Assembly: GCF_004005995.1 (NCBI RefSeq) | Contig: NZ_CP034767.1 | Coordinates: forward strand, 1,364,001-1,428,000 | DNA length: 64,000 bases | Direction: 5' to 3' | From: Devosia sp. 1566 | Lineage (GTDB): Bacteria > Pseudomonadota > Alphaproteobacteria > Rhizobiales > Devosiaceae | Part shown: positions 1-7,931 of the stretch, piece by piece | Layout of the letters: each line of letters starts with the position of its first letter | Numbering within the stretch: position 1 is the first letter of the stretch | The notes under the pieces: generated by a model | Database searches by the model: none | What the model was told of the DNA's origin: nothing | The model's input: only the letters and a program-made list of their open reading frames with translations | Made by a program: the position numbers and the translations under genes

Positions 1-117
1 CACCGCGAAATCTACCAGGCCATTGCCGAACGTGACCCCGAGGGGGCCGAGCGCGCCCTCAATGGCCACCTGACCGCCGCCTGGGAATATGTGCGAGGAA
101 CATTCGACCAGGGCTGA
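1..117 (+). CDS. GntR-family transcriptional regulator, C-terminal fragment (FadR/FCD type)
   Basis: The reading frame is open from the first base and encodes 38 residues before a TGA, so only the C-terminus is present. The sequence HREIYQAIAERDPEGAERAL followed by NGHL is typical of the last helices of the FCD ligand-binding domain of FadR-type GntR repressors, where a His and an Ala-rich helix close the effector pocket. The neighbouring genes encode a sugar or polyol oxidation and uptake operon on the same strand, so it is probably the local regulator. A FadR-style palindrome lies at 2632-2655. The DNA-binding half lies outside the window, so the subfamily is inferred from the tail alone. 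Confidence 0.7.
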   Translation, partial: HREIYQAIAERDPEGAERALNGHLTAAWEYVRGTFDQG

Positions 118-160
118 ACTCCGCCAAGAGAGGACGCCCACCCGAGGAGGACCACCAAGC

Positions 161-1816
161 GTGACGCAGGAATACGATCATATCGTTGTGGGCGGAGGCG
201 CGTCGGGCTGCGTGGCGGCCGCGCGGCTGGTCGAGGCCGGGCGCCGGGTGCTGCTTCTGGAGGCCGGGCACTCCCACCATCATCCGCTGCTCGATATGCC
301 GCCGGGCATCTTCAAGATGATCAACGGCTCCAAATTCATGCGCTACCATGCCACGACGCCCCAGGAGCATCTGGACGGGCGCGTCCATGAGATTAGCCAG
401 GGCAATGTGCTGGGCGGCGGCACTTCAGTGAACGCCCAGGTCTATATGCGCGGCCGCCCGTCCGACTACGATGCCTGGGATGAGCTCTTACGCGGCAACA
501 ATGCCGGAGTGCGCTGGGACTGGGAGCATGTGCTCCCCCATTTCCGCGGCATGGAAGGCAATAACCGCTTTTTCGATGAGCGCCACAACGACAGCGGCCC
601 GCTGCTCGTATCCGATCCCGGCCATATCGATGATGTGTCGCGCTGGTTCGTGCAAACCATGCAGGGGCTGGGCGTCCCCTTCAATCCCGATTTCAACGGC
701 CCGCGCCAAACCGGCGTCGGCTTCTACCAGTTCATGAACCGGCGCGGCAAACGCTCCAGCGCCGCTTACGCTTTCGTCGAGCCACTGCTCAAGCATCCCC
801 GCCTGACCGTCAAGCTCAACGCCGCCGTGCAGCGCCTCGTCATCGACAAGGAGCGGGCGACCTCCGTCGTTTACGCCGACAACTCGGGCGAGCACACCGC
901 CCATTCGGCTGCCGATATCATCGTCTGCTCGGGGGCGCTGGTTTCCCCCAAGCTGCTGATGCTTTCGGGCATCGGCCCCGCCGATGAACTGCGCGGGCAC
1001 GGCCTTCCCGTCACCCTCGACGCGCCCGGCGTCGGCCAGAACCTGATCGATCATCCCGAAGTGCCGATCCTCGCGCACTTCAATGGTCCCTATGGCTATT
1101 TCGGCCACACCGATGGCTGGCGCATGCTCATGCACGGCCTGCAGTTCAAGGTTTTTGGCTCGGGCATGGTGACCTCGGCGGGCGTTGAAGCCGGGGCCTT
1201 CGTCAATCCCATCGACCCCGAGGCGGAACCCAGCATCCAGGCCTTCTGCGTCCCCTTTGTGTACCTCGACCGCGACCTGCTCAAGCTCATCGCGCCCACC
1301 CATGGTGTCACCGTCACCACCGTCGTCACCAAGCCGAAATCGCGCGGCTTCGTGAAGCTGCGGTCTGCCAATCCGGCCGATATGCCCGTGGTGTCGCCCC
1401 ATCTGCTCAAGCACCCCGACGATATGGCCACCATGATCGCCGGCCAGCGCTTTTTCCTGCGCGCCTTCCAGAACGGCCCCTTGGGCTCGCGCGTCGACAA
1501 GATCCTGCGCCCCGACCCGGCCGATTGGAGCGACGAGGCCCTGGCGACCCACTGCAAGCGCATGGTCAAGACCAATTACCACCCCGCCGGCACCTGTCGC
1601 ATGGGGCCTGATGGCGATCCATTGGCCGTCCTCGATGCCCAGATGCAGGTGCGCGGCATCGACAATCTGCGTGTCGCTGATATGTCGGCGTGCCCCACCA
1701 TCAATGCCGGCAACACTGCCGCCCCGGCCATGATGCTGGGCGATCGCTGCGCCAGCTTCATCTTGGGCAGCACAGTCAATCAGATGGACGGAGTACGCGT
1801 TAGCCATGTCGCTTGA
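161..1816 (+). CDS. GMC-family FAD-dependent oxidoreductase (choline dehydrogenase-like)
   Basis: A 551-residue flavoprotein that should oxidise an alcohol group of a sugar, polyol or glycoside in the cytoplasm. The N-terminal Rossmann motif GGGASG is at residues 11-16. The GMC signature GNVLGGGTSVNAQVYMRG and the second signature (GALVSPKLLMLSGIGP) are both present. HPAGTCRMG carries the catalytic His at about residue 474, with the partner Asn near residue 515. I chose GTG 161 because GAGGAGG at 144-150 lies 10 bases upstream and the FAD motif then starts at the usual distance; an open frame extends back to 89 but overlaps the regulator. It overlaps the next gene by 11 bases. Substrate unknown; the downstream importer suggests a sugar-like compound. 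Confidence 0.9.
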   Translation: MTQEYDHIVVGGGASGCVAAARLVEAGRRVLLLEAGHSHHHPLLDMPPGIFKMINGSKFMRYHATTPQEHLDGRVHEISQGNVLGGGTSVNAQVYMRGRPSDYDAWDELLRGNNAGVRWDWEHVLPHFRGMEGNNRFFDERHNDSGPLLVSDPGHIDDVSRWFVQTMQGLGVPFNPDFNGPRQTGVGFYQFMNRRGKRSSAAYAFVEPLLKHPRLTVKLNAAVQRLVIDKERATSVVYADNSGEHTAHSAADIIVCSGALVSPKLLMLSGIGPADELRGHGLPVTLDAPGVGQNLIDHPEVPILAHFNGPYGYFGHTDGWRMLMHGLQFKVFGSGMVTSAGVEAGAFVNPIDPEAEPSIQAFCVPFVYLDRDLLKLIAPTHGVTVTTVVTKPKSRGFVKLRSANPADMPVVSPHLLKHPDDMATMIAGQRFFLRAFQNGPLGSRVDKILRPDPADWSDEALATHCKRMVKTNYHPAGTCRMGPDGDPLAVLDAQMQVRGIDNLRVADMSACPTINAGNTAAPAMMLGDRCASFILGSTVNQMDGVRVSHVA

Positions 1817-2531
1817 AGGCAAATCAGTTCTGGTCAGTGGTGCGGGCAAGGGTATCGGCCGGTCCACCGCTCTTATGCTCGCCAAGGCGGGCGCCCATGT
1901 CGTGGCGCTCAGCCGCACCGAGTCTGACCTGGATAGCCTCGTCGAGGAAATTGGCTGCACGCCGGTCGTGGTGGACTTGTCCGACCCTGAGGCTACTGTC
2001 GCCGCGGCCCATGCAGGTGGACCGGTCGACTATCTCGTCAACAATGCCGGCACCACCATCCTCGAAAGCTTCCTCGAAACCAGCGTCGACAGCCTCGAGC
2101 AACTAATGGCCGTCAACCTGCGCGCCCCGATGCTGCTCGCCCAGGAATATGCGCGCGATCGCATCAGTCGCGGCCTCGGCGGCGCCATCGTCAATGTCTC
2201 GAGCAATGCCGCATGGATGGGCTGGGCCGATCACGCTGCTTACTGCGCCAGCAAGGGTGCCCTCGATGCCATGAGCCGCGTCATGGCCAACGAACTGGGC
2301 CGCCATGGCATCCGCGTCAACACCGTCAATCCGGCGATTACGCTGACGCCGATGGCGGTAAAGGCCTGGAGCGATCCGGCCAAGGCCGATCCCATGCTGC
2401 GGCGCATGCCCCTCGGGCGGTTCGTGCAGCCCGAAGAAGTCGCGTCCGTGATCCTGTTTTTACTCAGCGACGCGGCCGCCATGATCAATGGTGTGGCCCT
2501 GCCGATAGATGCGGGTTTTGCCGTGAACTGA
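1806..2531 (+). CDS. short-chain dehydrogenase/reductase (SDR)
   Basis: A 241-residue classical SDR. The cofactor motif SGAGKGIG is at residues 11-18, NNAG lies in the central strand, the catalytic Ser is at 132/133 and YCASK gives Tyr146 and Lys150. The Arg after the first strand (ALSRTES) suggests NADP(H). Length and layout resemble the L-xylulose/dicarbonyl reductase branch, but that assignment is tentative. The start overlaps the GMC gene, so the two are probably translationally coupled and act in sequence: GMC oxidation of a substrate, then reduction or oxidation of the keto product. The gene is followed by a 216-base leader before the importer genes. Confidence 0.88.
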   Translation: MSLEGKSVLVSGAGKGIGRSTALMLAKAGAHVVALSRTESDLDSLVEEIGCTPVVVDLSDPEATVAAAHAGGPVDYLVNNAGTTILESFLETSVDSLEQLMAVNLRAPMLLAQEYARDRISRGLGGAIVNVSSNAAWMGWADHAAYCASKGALDAMSRVMANELGRHGIRVNTVNPAITLTPMAVKAWSDPAKADPMLRRMPLGRFVQPEEVASVILFLLSDAAAMINGVALPIDAGFAVN

Positions 2532-2631
2532 AGCAGCAGAGGGGAGCCCGGCAGGAAATTTGAGGGAGATAGTCGCAGGTTCCGGCCATGCTCCGGGCGC
2601 AGGTGCGTGTCGCTTAATACACCAAGGATTT

Positions 2632-2655
2632 CAGTTAGTTAGTACTAATTAGCTG
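2632..2655. promoter_or_regulatory. imperfect palindrome, possible FadR-type GntR operator
   Basis: A 24-base inverted repeat, 10 of 12 positions paired, centred between 2643 and 2644 on TTAGTACTAA. Its core TAGTACTA fits the T-N-G-T-A-C-N-A form of FadR-subfamily operators. It lies about 95 bases upstream of the binding-protein gene, in the only sizeable gap of the operon. A link to the GntR protein at the start of the window is inference. Confidence 0.45.
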
Positions 2656-2747
2656 CATTGACGTCGCAAGATTATTTCGTCAACTATCATGGTTCGTGGC
2701 TCAAGCCACCGGTCGCGCAACAGCGGCCAAACTGGGAGGAAAACTAC

Positions 2748-3731
2748 ATGATGATTACCCGTCGTAGTCTGCTGATTGCTTCGGCCGCCAGCGCCGCAGC
2801 GTCCATTCTGGCCTCGCGTGCCTTTGCCGCCGCGCCCCCGCTGGAACAGAAGGACACCTACAAGGTCGGCTTTGCCCAGACCGAGTCCAACAATCCCTGG
2901 CGCCTCGCGCAAACCAAGTCCATGCAGGACGAAGCCGCCGCCCGCGGCTGGCAGCTGGTTTATACCGATGCGGCGGGCTCCGCCGCCAAGCAGGTGGCCG
3001 ACGTCAATTCCATGATTGCCCAGGGCGTGGATCTGATCTTCCTCGCCCCGCGCGAAGAAAAGCCGCTGATCCCCGCCATCATGGCCGCCAAGGGCGCTGG
3101 CATTCCGATTATCCTGCTCGATCGCAATGTGGACCAGAGCCTCGCCAAGCCCGGCGAAGATTACGTGACCTTCATTGGCTCCAATTTCGTCGAAGAAGGC
3201 CAGCGCGTCGCCGAATATCTGGTTGGTCTCGGCCTCGACAAAAAGGTCATCATCGAACTCGAAGGCACCACCGGTTCCTCACCGGCCAATGACCGCAAGA
3301 AGGGCTTTGATGACGTCATTGCCCAGAATTCGGACTTCCAGATCGTGGCCTCCCAGTCCGGCGACTTCGCCCGCGACAAGGGCCGCCAGGTGGCCGAAAC
3401 CCTGCTGCAGGCTCATCCCGACGCCAATGTCATCTATGCCCACAATGACGAGATGGCCATTGGCGCCATTGCCGCCCTTGAAGCGGCTGGCCGCACCGCC
3501 GGGCGCGACGATTGCCTCGTCTTCTCCATCGATGGCGGCAAGGAAGCCGTGCAGCTCGTGGTCGATGGCAAGATCGAAGCCGTGGTCGAGTGCAACCCGC
3601 GCTTTGGCCCCAAGGCCTTCGACACCGCCGTGGCTTATGCCGCTGGCGAAACCATCCCGCCGGTGATCATCAATCCCGACGAGATGTATACGCCCGAAAA
3701 CGCCGCCGAACTGCTCGACACTGCCTACTGA
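2748..3731 (+). CDS. ribose-type ABC transporter, periplasmic substrate-binding protein
   Basis: A 327-residue periplasmic binding protein of the RbsB (Peripla_BP_4) family that delivers a sugar-like ligand to the permeases encoded downstream. The N-terminus MMITRRSLLIASAASAAAS, followed by an Ala-rich region ending in AFAAA, looks like a Tat-type signal (twin Arg, hydrophobic stretch, AxA cleavage site). The mature part has the alternating lobes typical of the family, with VKVGFAQ-like and DEMAIGAIAALEAAG segments. ATG 2748 is preceded by GGGAGGA at 2734-2740; an open frame back to 2658 would bury the signal peptide. A strong hairpin follows at 3744-3778. Ligand unknown. Confidence 0.9.
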   Translation: MMITRRSLLIASAASAAASILASRAFAAAPPLEQKDTYKVGFAQTESNNPWRLAQTKSMQDEAAARGWQLVYTDAAGSAAKQVADVNSMIAQGVDLIFLAPREEKPLIPAIMAAKGAGIPIILLDRNVDQSLAKPGEDYVTFIGSNFVEEGQRVAEYLVGLGLDKKVIIELEGTTGSSPANDRKKGFDDVIAQNSDFQIVASQSGDFARDKGRQVAETLLQAHPDANVIYAHNDEMAIGAIAALEAAGRTAGRDDCLVFSIDGGKEAVQLVVDGKIEAVVECNPRFGPKAFDTAVAYAAGETIPPVIINPDEMYTPENAAELLDTAY

Positions 3732-3743
3732 TCGCAAGGTGAC

Positions 3744-3778
3744 GGGCATCCGCCCTCGGGGCGGGTGCCCCCGTTTTT
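3744..3778 (+). terminator. strong hairpin with T-run between binding-protein and ATPase genes
   Basis: An 11-base stem (3744-3754 with 3760-3770, one G-T wobble) with a 5-base loop, followed by CCG and TTTTT at 3774-3778. It has the form of an intrinsic terminator but sits inside the operon, 12 bases after the binding-protein stop. The likely role is partial termination or mRNA 3'-end protection, which would give more binding protein than membrane subunits. Confidence 0.7.
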
Positions 3779-3790
3779 CGGAGTTCCAGC

Positions 3791-5326
3791 ATGGCCGATG
3801 ATCTGCTGCTCTCGATGACCGGCATCGACAAGCGCTTCGCCGGCATCCCGGCCCTGTCCGGGGCCTCGCTTGAGGTACGCCCCGGCGAAGTGCACGCCCT
3901 GATCGGCCAGAACGGCGCCGGCAAATCCACCATGATCAAGGTGCTGACCGGCTATCACAAGCGTGATGGCGGCGAGGTCCTGTTTGCCGGCCAACCCTTT
4001 GAAGTGGGCTCCCCCCATGAAGCCCAGTCGCGCGGCATCAGCACCATCTACCAGGAAATCAACCTCGTCCCCTTCCGCTCGCTCACCGAGAATATCTGCC
4101 TGGGCCGCGAAGCGCGCCGCTTTGGCATGCTCGATTGGAACGCCATGCACGCCGAAGCGCAGCGCCTGCTTGCGAGCTTCGGCATCACCGTCGATGTCCG
4201 CCGCCCCTTGATGGATTTCAACACCGCCACCCAGCAGATGGTCGCCATTGCCCGCGCCATCGGCTTTTCCGCCCGCCTCGTCATCATGGACGAGCCCACC
4301 TCGTCGCTCGACGAGGGTGAAGTCGCCATGCTGTTCAAGGTCATCCGCCAACTCAAGGCCGACGGCGTTTCCGTCATCTTTGTCAGCCACAAGCTCGATG
4401 AGCTCTATGACGTCTGCGACCGCGTCACCATCATGCGTGATGGCCGCACCGTGCGCACCGCCGACATGCACGAGATCGACAAGCTCGATCTCGTCTCCGC
4501 CATGCTCGGGCGCGACATCAGCAAGGCGGAAGGTCACGCCACCGCCTTTACCGAAAGGCACCGCGAGGCGGGGGAAACCGTCTTTGCCGCCCGCAACCTG
4601 GCCGCCCGGCAGGCGGTGCAGGATGTCAGCTTCGATGTCGCGCGGGGTGAGATTGTCGGTTTTGCCGGCTTGTTGGGGGCAGGGCGCACCGAAACCGCCC
4701 GCCTCGTCTTCGGCATCGATCGCGCGCGCGCCGGCGCCATGCAGATGGGCCACCAGCCCTATGCCCCCGGCCGCGCCAAGGACGCCATTGCCGCCGGCAT
4801 GGGTTTTGTCACCGAGGACCGCAAGGCCGAAGGGATCGTGCCCGAACTCAGCGTCGCCGAAAACATGACCCTCGCCCTCCTGCCGCGCATCAGCAGGAAC
4901 GGGGTCGTTTCCGAAACCGAGCAGCGCGAACTGGTCGAGCGCTTCATCGCCCAGCTCGGCATCAAATGCTCCGGACCCAACCAGAAGATCCGCGAACTCT
5001 CCGGCGGCAACCAGCAAAAAGTGCTGCTGGCCCGCTGGCTCGCCACCAATCCCAAGCTCCTGATCCTCGATGAACCCACCCGCGGCATCGATGTGGGCGC
5101 CAAGGGCGAGATCCAGCGCCTCATCCGCTCCCTCGCCGATCAGGGTCTGGCCGTGCTCATGATCTCCTCCGAACTCGAGGAAGTCGTCGAAGGCGCCGAC
5201 CGCGTCTTTGTGCTGCGCGAAGGGCGGACAGTCGCCGAACTCACCGGCAGCGAGATCACCGAAGAGCGCGTGCTCGACGCCATGGCCCACGGCCATTCCA
5301 CCCGAACCGAGCAGGTGCAGGCGTGA
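3791..5326 (+). CDS. ribose-type ABC transporter, double ATP-binding protein
   Basis: A 511-residue RbsA/MglA-type protein with two nucleotide-binding domains that energises sugar import at the inner membrane. Domain 1 has Walker A GQNGAGKS at residues 39-46 and Walker B LVIMDEPTSSLD. Domain 2 has the degenerate P-loop region GLLGAGRTE usual for this family, then LSGGNQQKVLLARWL and LLILDEPTRGID. Length is normal for the family. It overlaps the next permease by 4 bases. It lies 59 bases after the binding-protein gene, with the intervening hairpin. Confidence 0.93.
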   Translation: MADDLLLSMTGIDKRFAGIPALSGASLEVRPGEVHALIGQNGAGKSTMIKVLTGYHKRDGGEVLFAGQPFEVGSPHEAQSRGISTIYQEINLVPFRSLTENICLGREARRFGMLDWNAMHAEAQRLLASFGITVDVRRPLMDFNTATQQMVAIARAIGFSARLVIMDEPTSSLDEGEVAMLFKVIRQLKADGVSVIFVSHKLDELYDVCDRVTIMRDGRTVRTADMHEIDKLDLVSAMLGRDISKAEGHATAFTERHREAGETVFAARNLAARQAVQDVSFDVARGEIVGFAGLLGAGRTETARLVFGIDRARAGAMQMGHQPYAPGRAKDAIAAGMGFVTEDRKAEGIVPELSVAENMTLALLPRISRNGVVSETEQRELVERFIAQLGIKCSGPNQKIRELSGGNQQKVLLARWLATNPKLLILDEPTRGIDVGAKGEIQRLIRSLADQGLAVLMISSELEEVVEGADRVFVLREGRTVAELTGSEITEERVLDAMAHGHSTRTEQVQA

Positions 5327-6324
5327 CCGCAACTCTTCCCGCCCCGCACGCCGCCGAGCGCCGCCCCTTTGACGTTTTCGATTTCCTTTCGCGCTATGGC
5401 ACGCTGATCGCGCTTGCGCTGCTGCTCGTCTTTAACCTCATCTTCACCCGCAACTTCGCCACCGTCCAAACCCTCAACGTCAATCTCACCCAGGTCTGCA
5501 CCATCGTCATCGTCGCCGTCGGCATGACCATGGTGATCGGCACCGGCGGCATCGACCTCTCCGTCGGCTCCATCATGGCCATCTCCGGTGCGCTGGCGCC
5601 GATGATCTTTCTCGGCACCATCTTTCCCGTCGGCCCCATCGGCCCCGCCGTGGCCCTCGCTATCTGCGTCGCTCTCCTTGCCGCGACGCTCCTTGGGCTC
5701 TTCAATGGCTGGCTCGTCGCCTATTTCCGCATCCAGCCCATTGTCGCGACCCTCGTCCTCTTCATCGCCGGCCGCGGCATTGCCCAGGTCCTCACCAACG
5801 GCAACCTCCAGGTCTTCCGCACCCCCGAATTCCAGTGGATCGGCCTGGGGCGCCCCTTCGGCATCCCCGTCCAGGTGCTGATCATGGCCGCCATCGTGCT
5901 CCTTGCCGCCTGGGTCCTCCGCCGCACCGTCTTTGGCCGCGCCATCCTCGCCACCGGCGGCAATGAGCGCGCCGCCGAACTCTCGGGCGTCCCCGTCAGC
6001 CGCGTCAAACTCGCCGTCTACGCCATTTCCGGCTTTTGCGCGGGCGTGGCCGGGCTCATCGTCATCGCCATCAACTCCGCCAGCGACGCCAATCTCGTCG
6101 GCCTCGGCATGGAGCTTGACGCCATCGCCGCCGTTGCCGTCGGCGGCACGCTGCTGAGCGGCGGCAAGGCCACCATCATCGGCACCCTCATCGGCGCGCT
6201 CACCATCCAGCTCGTGCGCTACACGCTTCTCGCCAATGGCGTCCCCGACGCCGCCGCGCTCGTGGTCAAGGCCGCCATCATCGTCCTTGCCGTCTGGCTC
6301 CAGCAACAGGGCAGGGCGCGATGA
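5323..6324 (+). CDS. ribose-type ABC transporter permease
   Basis: A 333-residue integral membrane protein of the RbsC (BPD_transp_2) family with about 8-10 hydrophobic segments. Conserved features include GTGGIDLSVGSIMAISGA and, near the C-terminus, AVGGTLLSGG. It starts GTG at 5323, overlapping the ATPase stop, and overlaps the following permease by 4 bases. It should form a heterodimer with that second permease. Specificity cannot be read from the sequence. Confidence 0.92.
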   Translation: MTATLPAPHAAERRPFDVFDFLSRYGTLIALALLLVFNLIFTRNFATVQTLNVNLTQVCTIVIVAVGMTMVIGTGGIDLSVGSIMAISGALAPMIFLGTIFPVGPIGPAVALAICVALLAATLLGLFNGWLVAYFRIQPIVATLVLFIAGRGIAQVLTNGNLQVFRTPEFQWIGLGRPFGIPVQVLIMAAIVLLAAWVLRRTVFGRAILATGGNERAAELSGVPVSRVKLAVYAISGFCAGVAGLIVIAINSASDANLVGLGMELDAIAAVAVGGTLLSGGKATIIGTLIGALTIQLVRYTLLANGVPDAAALVVKAAIIVLAVWLQQQGRAR

Positions 6325-7292
6325 CCCGCAAGCCCGATCTGCGCATTCTCCTCGGCACCTATGGCGTCGTCATTGCCCTCCTCGCCCTCATCGCCTTTGG
6401 CTGGTGGCGCTACGACAACTTCGTCGGCTTTTTCAACATCACCAGCGTTTTGCGCTACAATTCCATGTTCGCGCTGGTCTCGCTCGGCATGTGCTTCGTC
6501 ATCATGACCGGCGGCATTGATCTCTCCGTCGGCTCCACCGCCGCCCTCGGCAGCGTCGCGGCGGCCCTTGCGAGCCCCTATGGCATCCTCCCCGGCGCCG
6601 CGGCCGGCATCGGCGTCGGTCTCCTCGTCGGCGCCATCAACGGCCTTCTCGTCACCCGCGCCAACATCATGCCCTTCATCGCCACTCTCGCGACCATGCT
6701 CGCGGCCAGCGGCTCGGCGCTGCTGCTGGCCAACAACCAGTCCGTCTCCGTTTCCTATGAAAGCGGCTTCACCGCGCTGGGCCAGGGCAATCTCTGGATC
6801 CTGCCCATCCCCGCCGTGATTGCCGGGGTTGCCTATCTCCTCGGCTCGGTTGTCCTCAACTTCACCAGCACCGGCCGCACCGTCCTCGCCATTGGTGGCA
6901 ATGAGGAAGCTTCGCGCCTCATGGGCCTGCGCACCGATGCCATCAAGTTCCTGACCTATCTGGCAAGCGGGGGCCTGGCCGGCCTCGCCGGCGTCATACT
7001 TGCCGCCCAGTTCGGCGCCGGCCAGCCCATCGAGGGCGTCGGCTGGGAGCTCTTTGCCATCGCCTCGGTCGTGGTCGGCGGCACGCTGCTGACCGGCGGC
7101 GTCGGCTCCGTCGGCACCACTTTGGCCGGCGTGCTGCTGCTCGGCATCCTCTTCAATGTGCTCAATTTCGAGAACGGTATGGGCTGGATTTCCCTTTCCG
7201 CCTATTGGCAATCGGTTATCCGCGGCGCCTTCCTCCTCGTCGTCGTGATCATCCAGGCCCGCATGGTGACGCGCCCAAACGCCCCGGCTTAG
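6321..7292 (+). CDS. ribose-type ABC transporter permease, second subunit
   Basis: A 323-residue RbsC-family permease. It has the same diagnostic segments as its neighbour (MTGGIDLSVGSTAALGSV, VVGGTLLTGGVGS) but is clearly divergent, so the pair looks like an old duplication giving a heterodimeric channel rather than a recent copy. Start ATG 6321 overlaps the preceding stop. It is the last gene of the operon that begins with the GMC oxidoreductase; an inverted repeat follows at 7313. Confidence 0.92.
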   Translation: MTRKPDLRILLGTYGVVIALLALIAFGWWRYDNFVGFFNITSVLRYNSMFALVSLGMCFVIMTGGIDLSVGSTAALGSVAAALASPYGILPGAAAGIGVGLLVGAINGLLVTRANIMPFIATLATMLAASGSALLLANNQSVSVSYESGFTALGQGNLWILPIPAVIAGVAYLLGSVVLNFTSTGRTVLAIGGNEEASRLMGLRTDAIKFLTYLASGGLAGLAGVILAAQFGAGQPIEGVGWELFAIASVVVGGTLLTGGVGSVGTTLAGVLLLGILFNVLNFENGMGWISLSAYWQSVIRGAFLLVVVIIQARMVTRPNAPA

Positions 7293-7312
7293 TCCTGCCG
7301 CCGGAACCACTA

Positions 7313-7349
7313 GCGTCCCAACCAGACTCAACACTTGAGTCTGGGACGC
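7313..7349. terminator. inverted repeat after the importer operon, possible terminator
   Basis: The arm GCGTCCCA, then a 4-base bulge and GACTCA, pairs with TGAGTCTGGGACGC across a 5-base loop. There is no T-run, so it may be a factor-assisted terminator or an mRNA-stabilising stem at the end of the ABC operon. Confidence 0.45.
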
Positions 7350-7427
7350 ATTGTTCCTGTGAAAAAACGCAGGTCTGTTATGCGTCCGCTCTTGTGGCGC
7401 TCCCCCGCCGCAGCACATATGTAGCTC

Positions 7428-7440
7428 CCTACACTGTAGG
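7428..7440. promoter_or_regulatory. short palindrome in front of marR-type gene, possible autoregulatory operator
   Basis: CCTACACTGTAGG is a perfect 6+6 palindrome around a single C, 12 bases before the ATG of the MarR gene, and its last bases run into the ribosome-binding site. MarR repressors often bind such dyads at their own promoter. Protein binding here is inference. Confidence 0.4.
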
Positions 7441-7451
7441 TGAGCACGAAC

Positions 7452-7931
7452 ATGGCCGAGACATCCGAACTGCTTCGAAATGTCGCCAAAGCTGGGCGGG
7501 AACTGAGCGTGGGCTTTGATGTCCATCTCAAGGATCTCAACCTGACCACGGCGCGCGCGCGCGTTCTGCTGCTGTTGCTGCCCAGCACGGAAGGCGTCAG
7601 CCAGGCCGCCGTGACCGAACATTTGCGCGTTGAGCATCCCACCGCCGTGCGCATCCTCGATGGGCTGGAGAGCCTTGGCTATACCCATCGCGTGCCCAGC
7701 CCCGACGATCGCCGCGCCCGCATGATCGTTTTGACGCCGCAAGGCCGTGCTGTGGCCAAAAAGGTCTCGGCTATCGTTTCCTGTCTCAATGATCATCTGA
7801 TGTCCCAGCTTGATCCCGCCGAAGCCGAGATCGCCAATCGTGTCCTGCTCCAGCTCCTCGACGGGCTGCAAAGGGTCAAGTCGGACATTGCCGGTTCTCT
7901 CACCAAGGATCGGGAGCACGCCCCCTCATGA
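7452..7931 (+). CDS. MarR-family transcriptional regulator
   Basis: A 159-residue winged-helix repressor. The core reads TTARARVLLLLLPSTEGVSQ, then AAVTEHLRVEHPTAVRILDGLES (recognition helix) and SPDDRRARMIVLTPQG, the wing motif with the DxRxxxxxLT pattern of MarR. I chose ATG 7452, with AGGTGAG 7 bases upstream; a GTG at 7440 would add four residues. The stop overlaps the start of the MFS gene by 4 bases, so it should control the efflux pair behind it, probably sensing a small lipophilic or phenolic compound. A palindrome at 7428-7440 may be its operator. Confidence 0.9.
   Translation: MAETSELLRNVAKAGRELSVGFDVHLKDLNLTTARARVLLLLLPSTEGVSQAAVTEHLRVEHPTAVRILDGLESLGYTHRVPSPDDRRARMIVLTPQGRAVAKKVSAIVSCLNDHLMSQLDPAEAEIANRVLLQLLDGLQRVKSDIAGSLTKDREHAPS

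Noticed and set aside
488..1960. A 490-residue minus-strand frame over the GMC gene
   Set aside because: Antisense shadow spanning two sense genes, with no start context and no motif.
3725..5332. A 535-residue minus-strand frame opposite the sugar ABC ATPase
   Set aside because: Antisense shadow; composition is His/Gly/Asp-rich nonsense and the sense gene is certain.
6219..7919. A 566-residue minus-strand frame across a permease and marR
   Set aside because: Crosses the intergenic region and two genes of clear identity; Asp/Gly/Ala-rich shadow composition.
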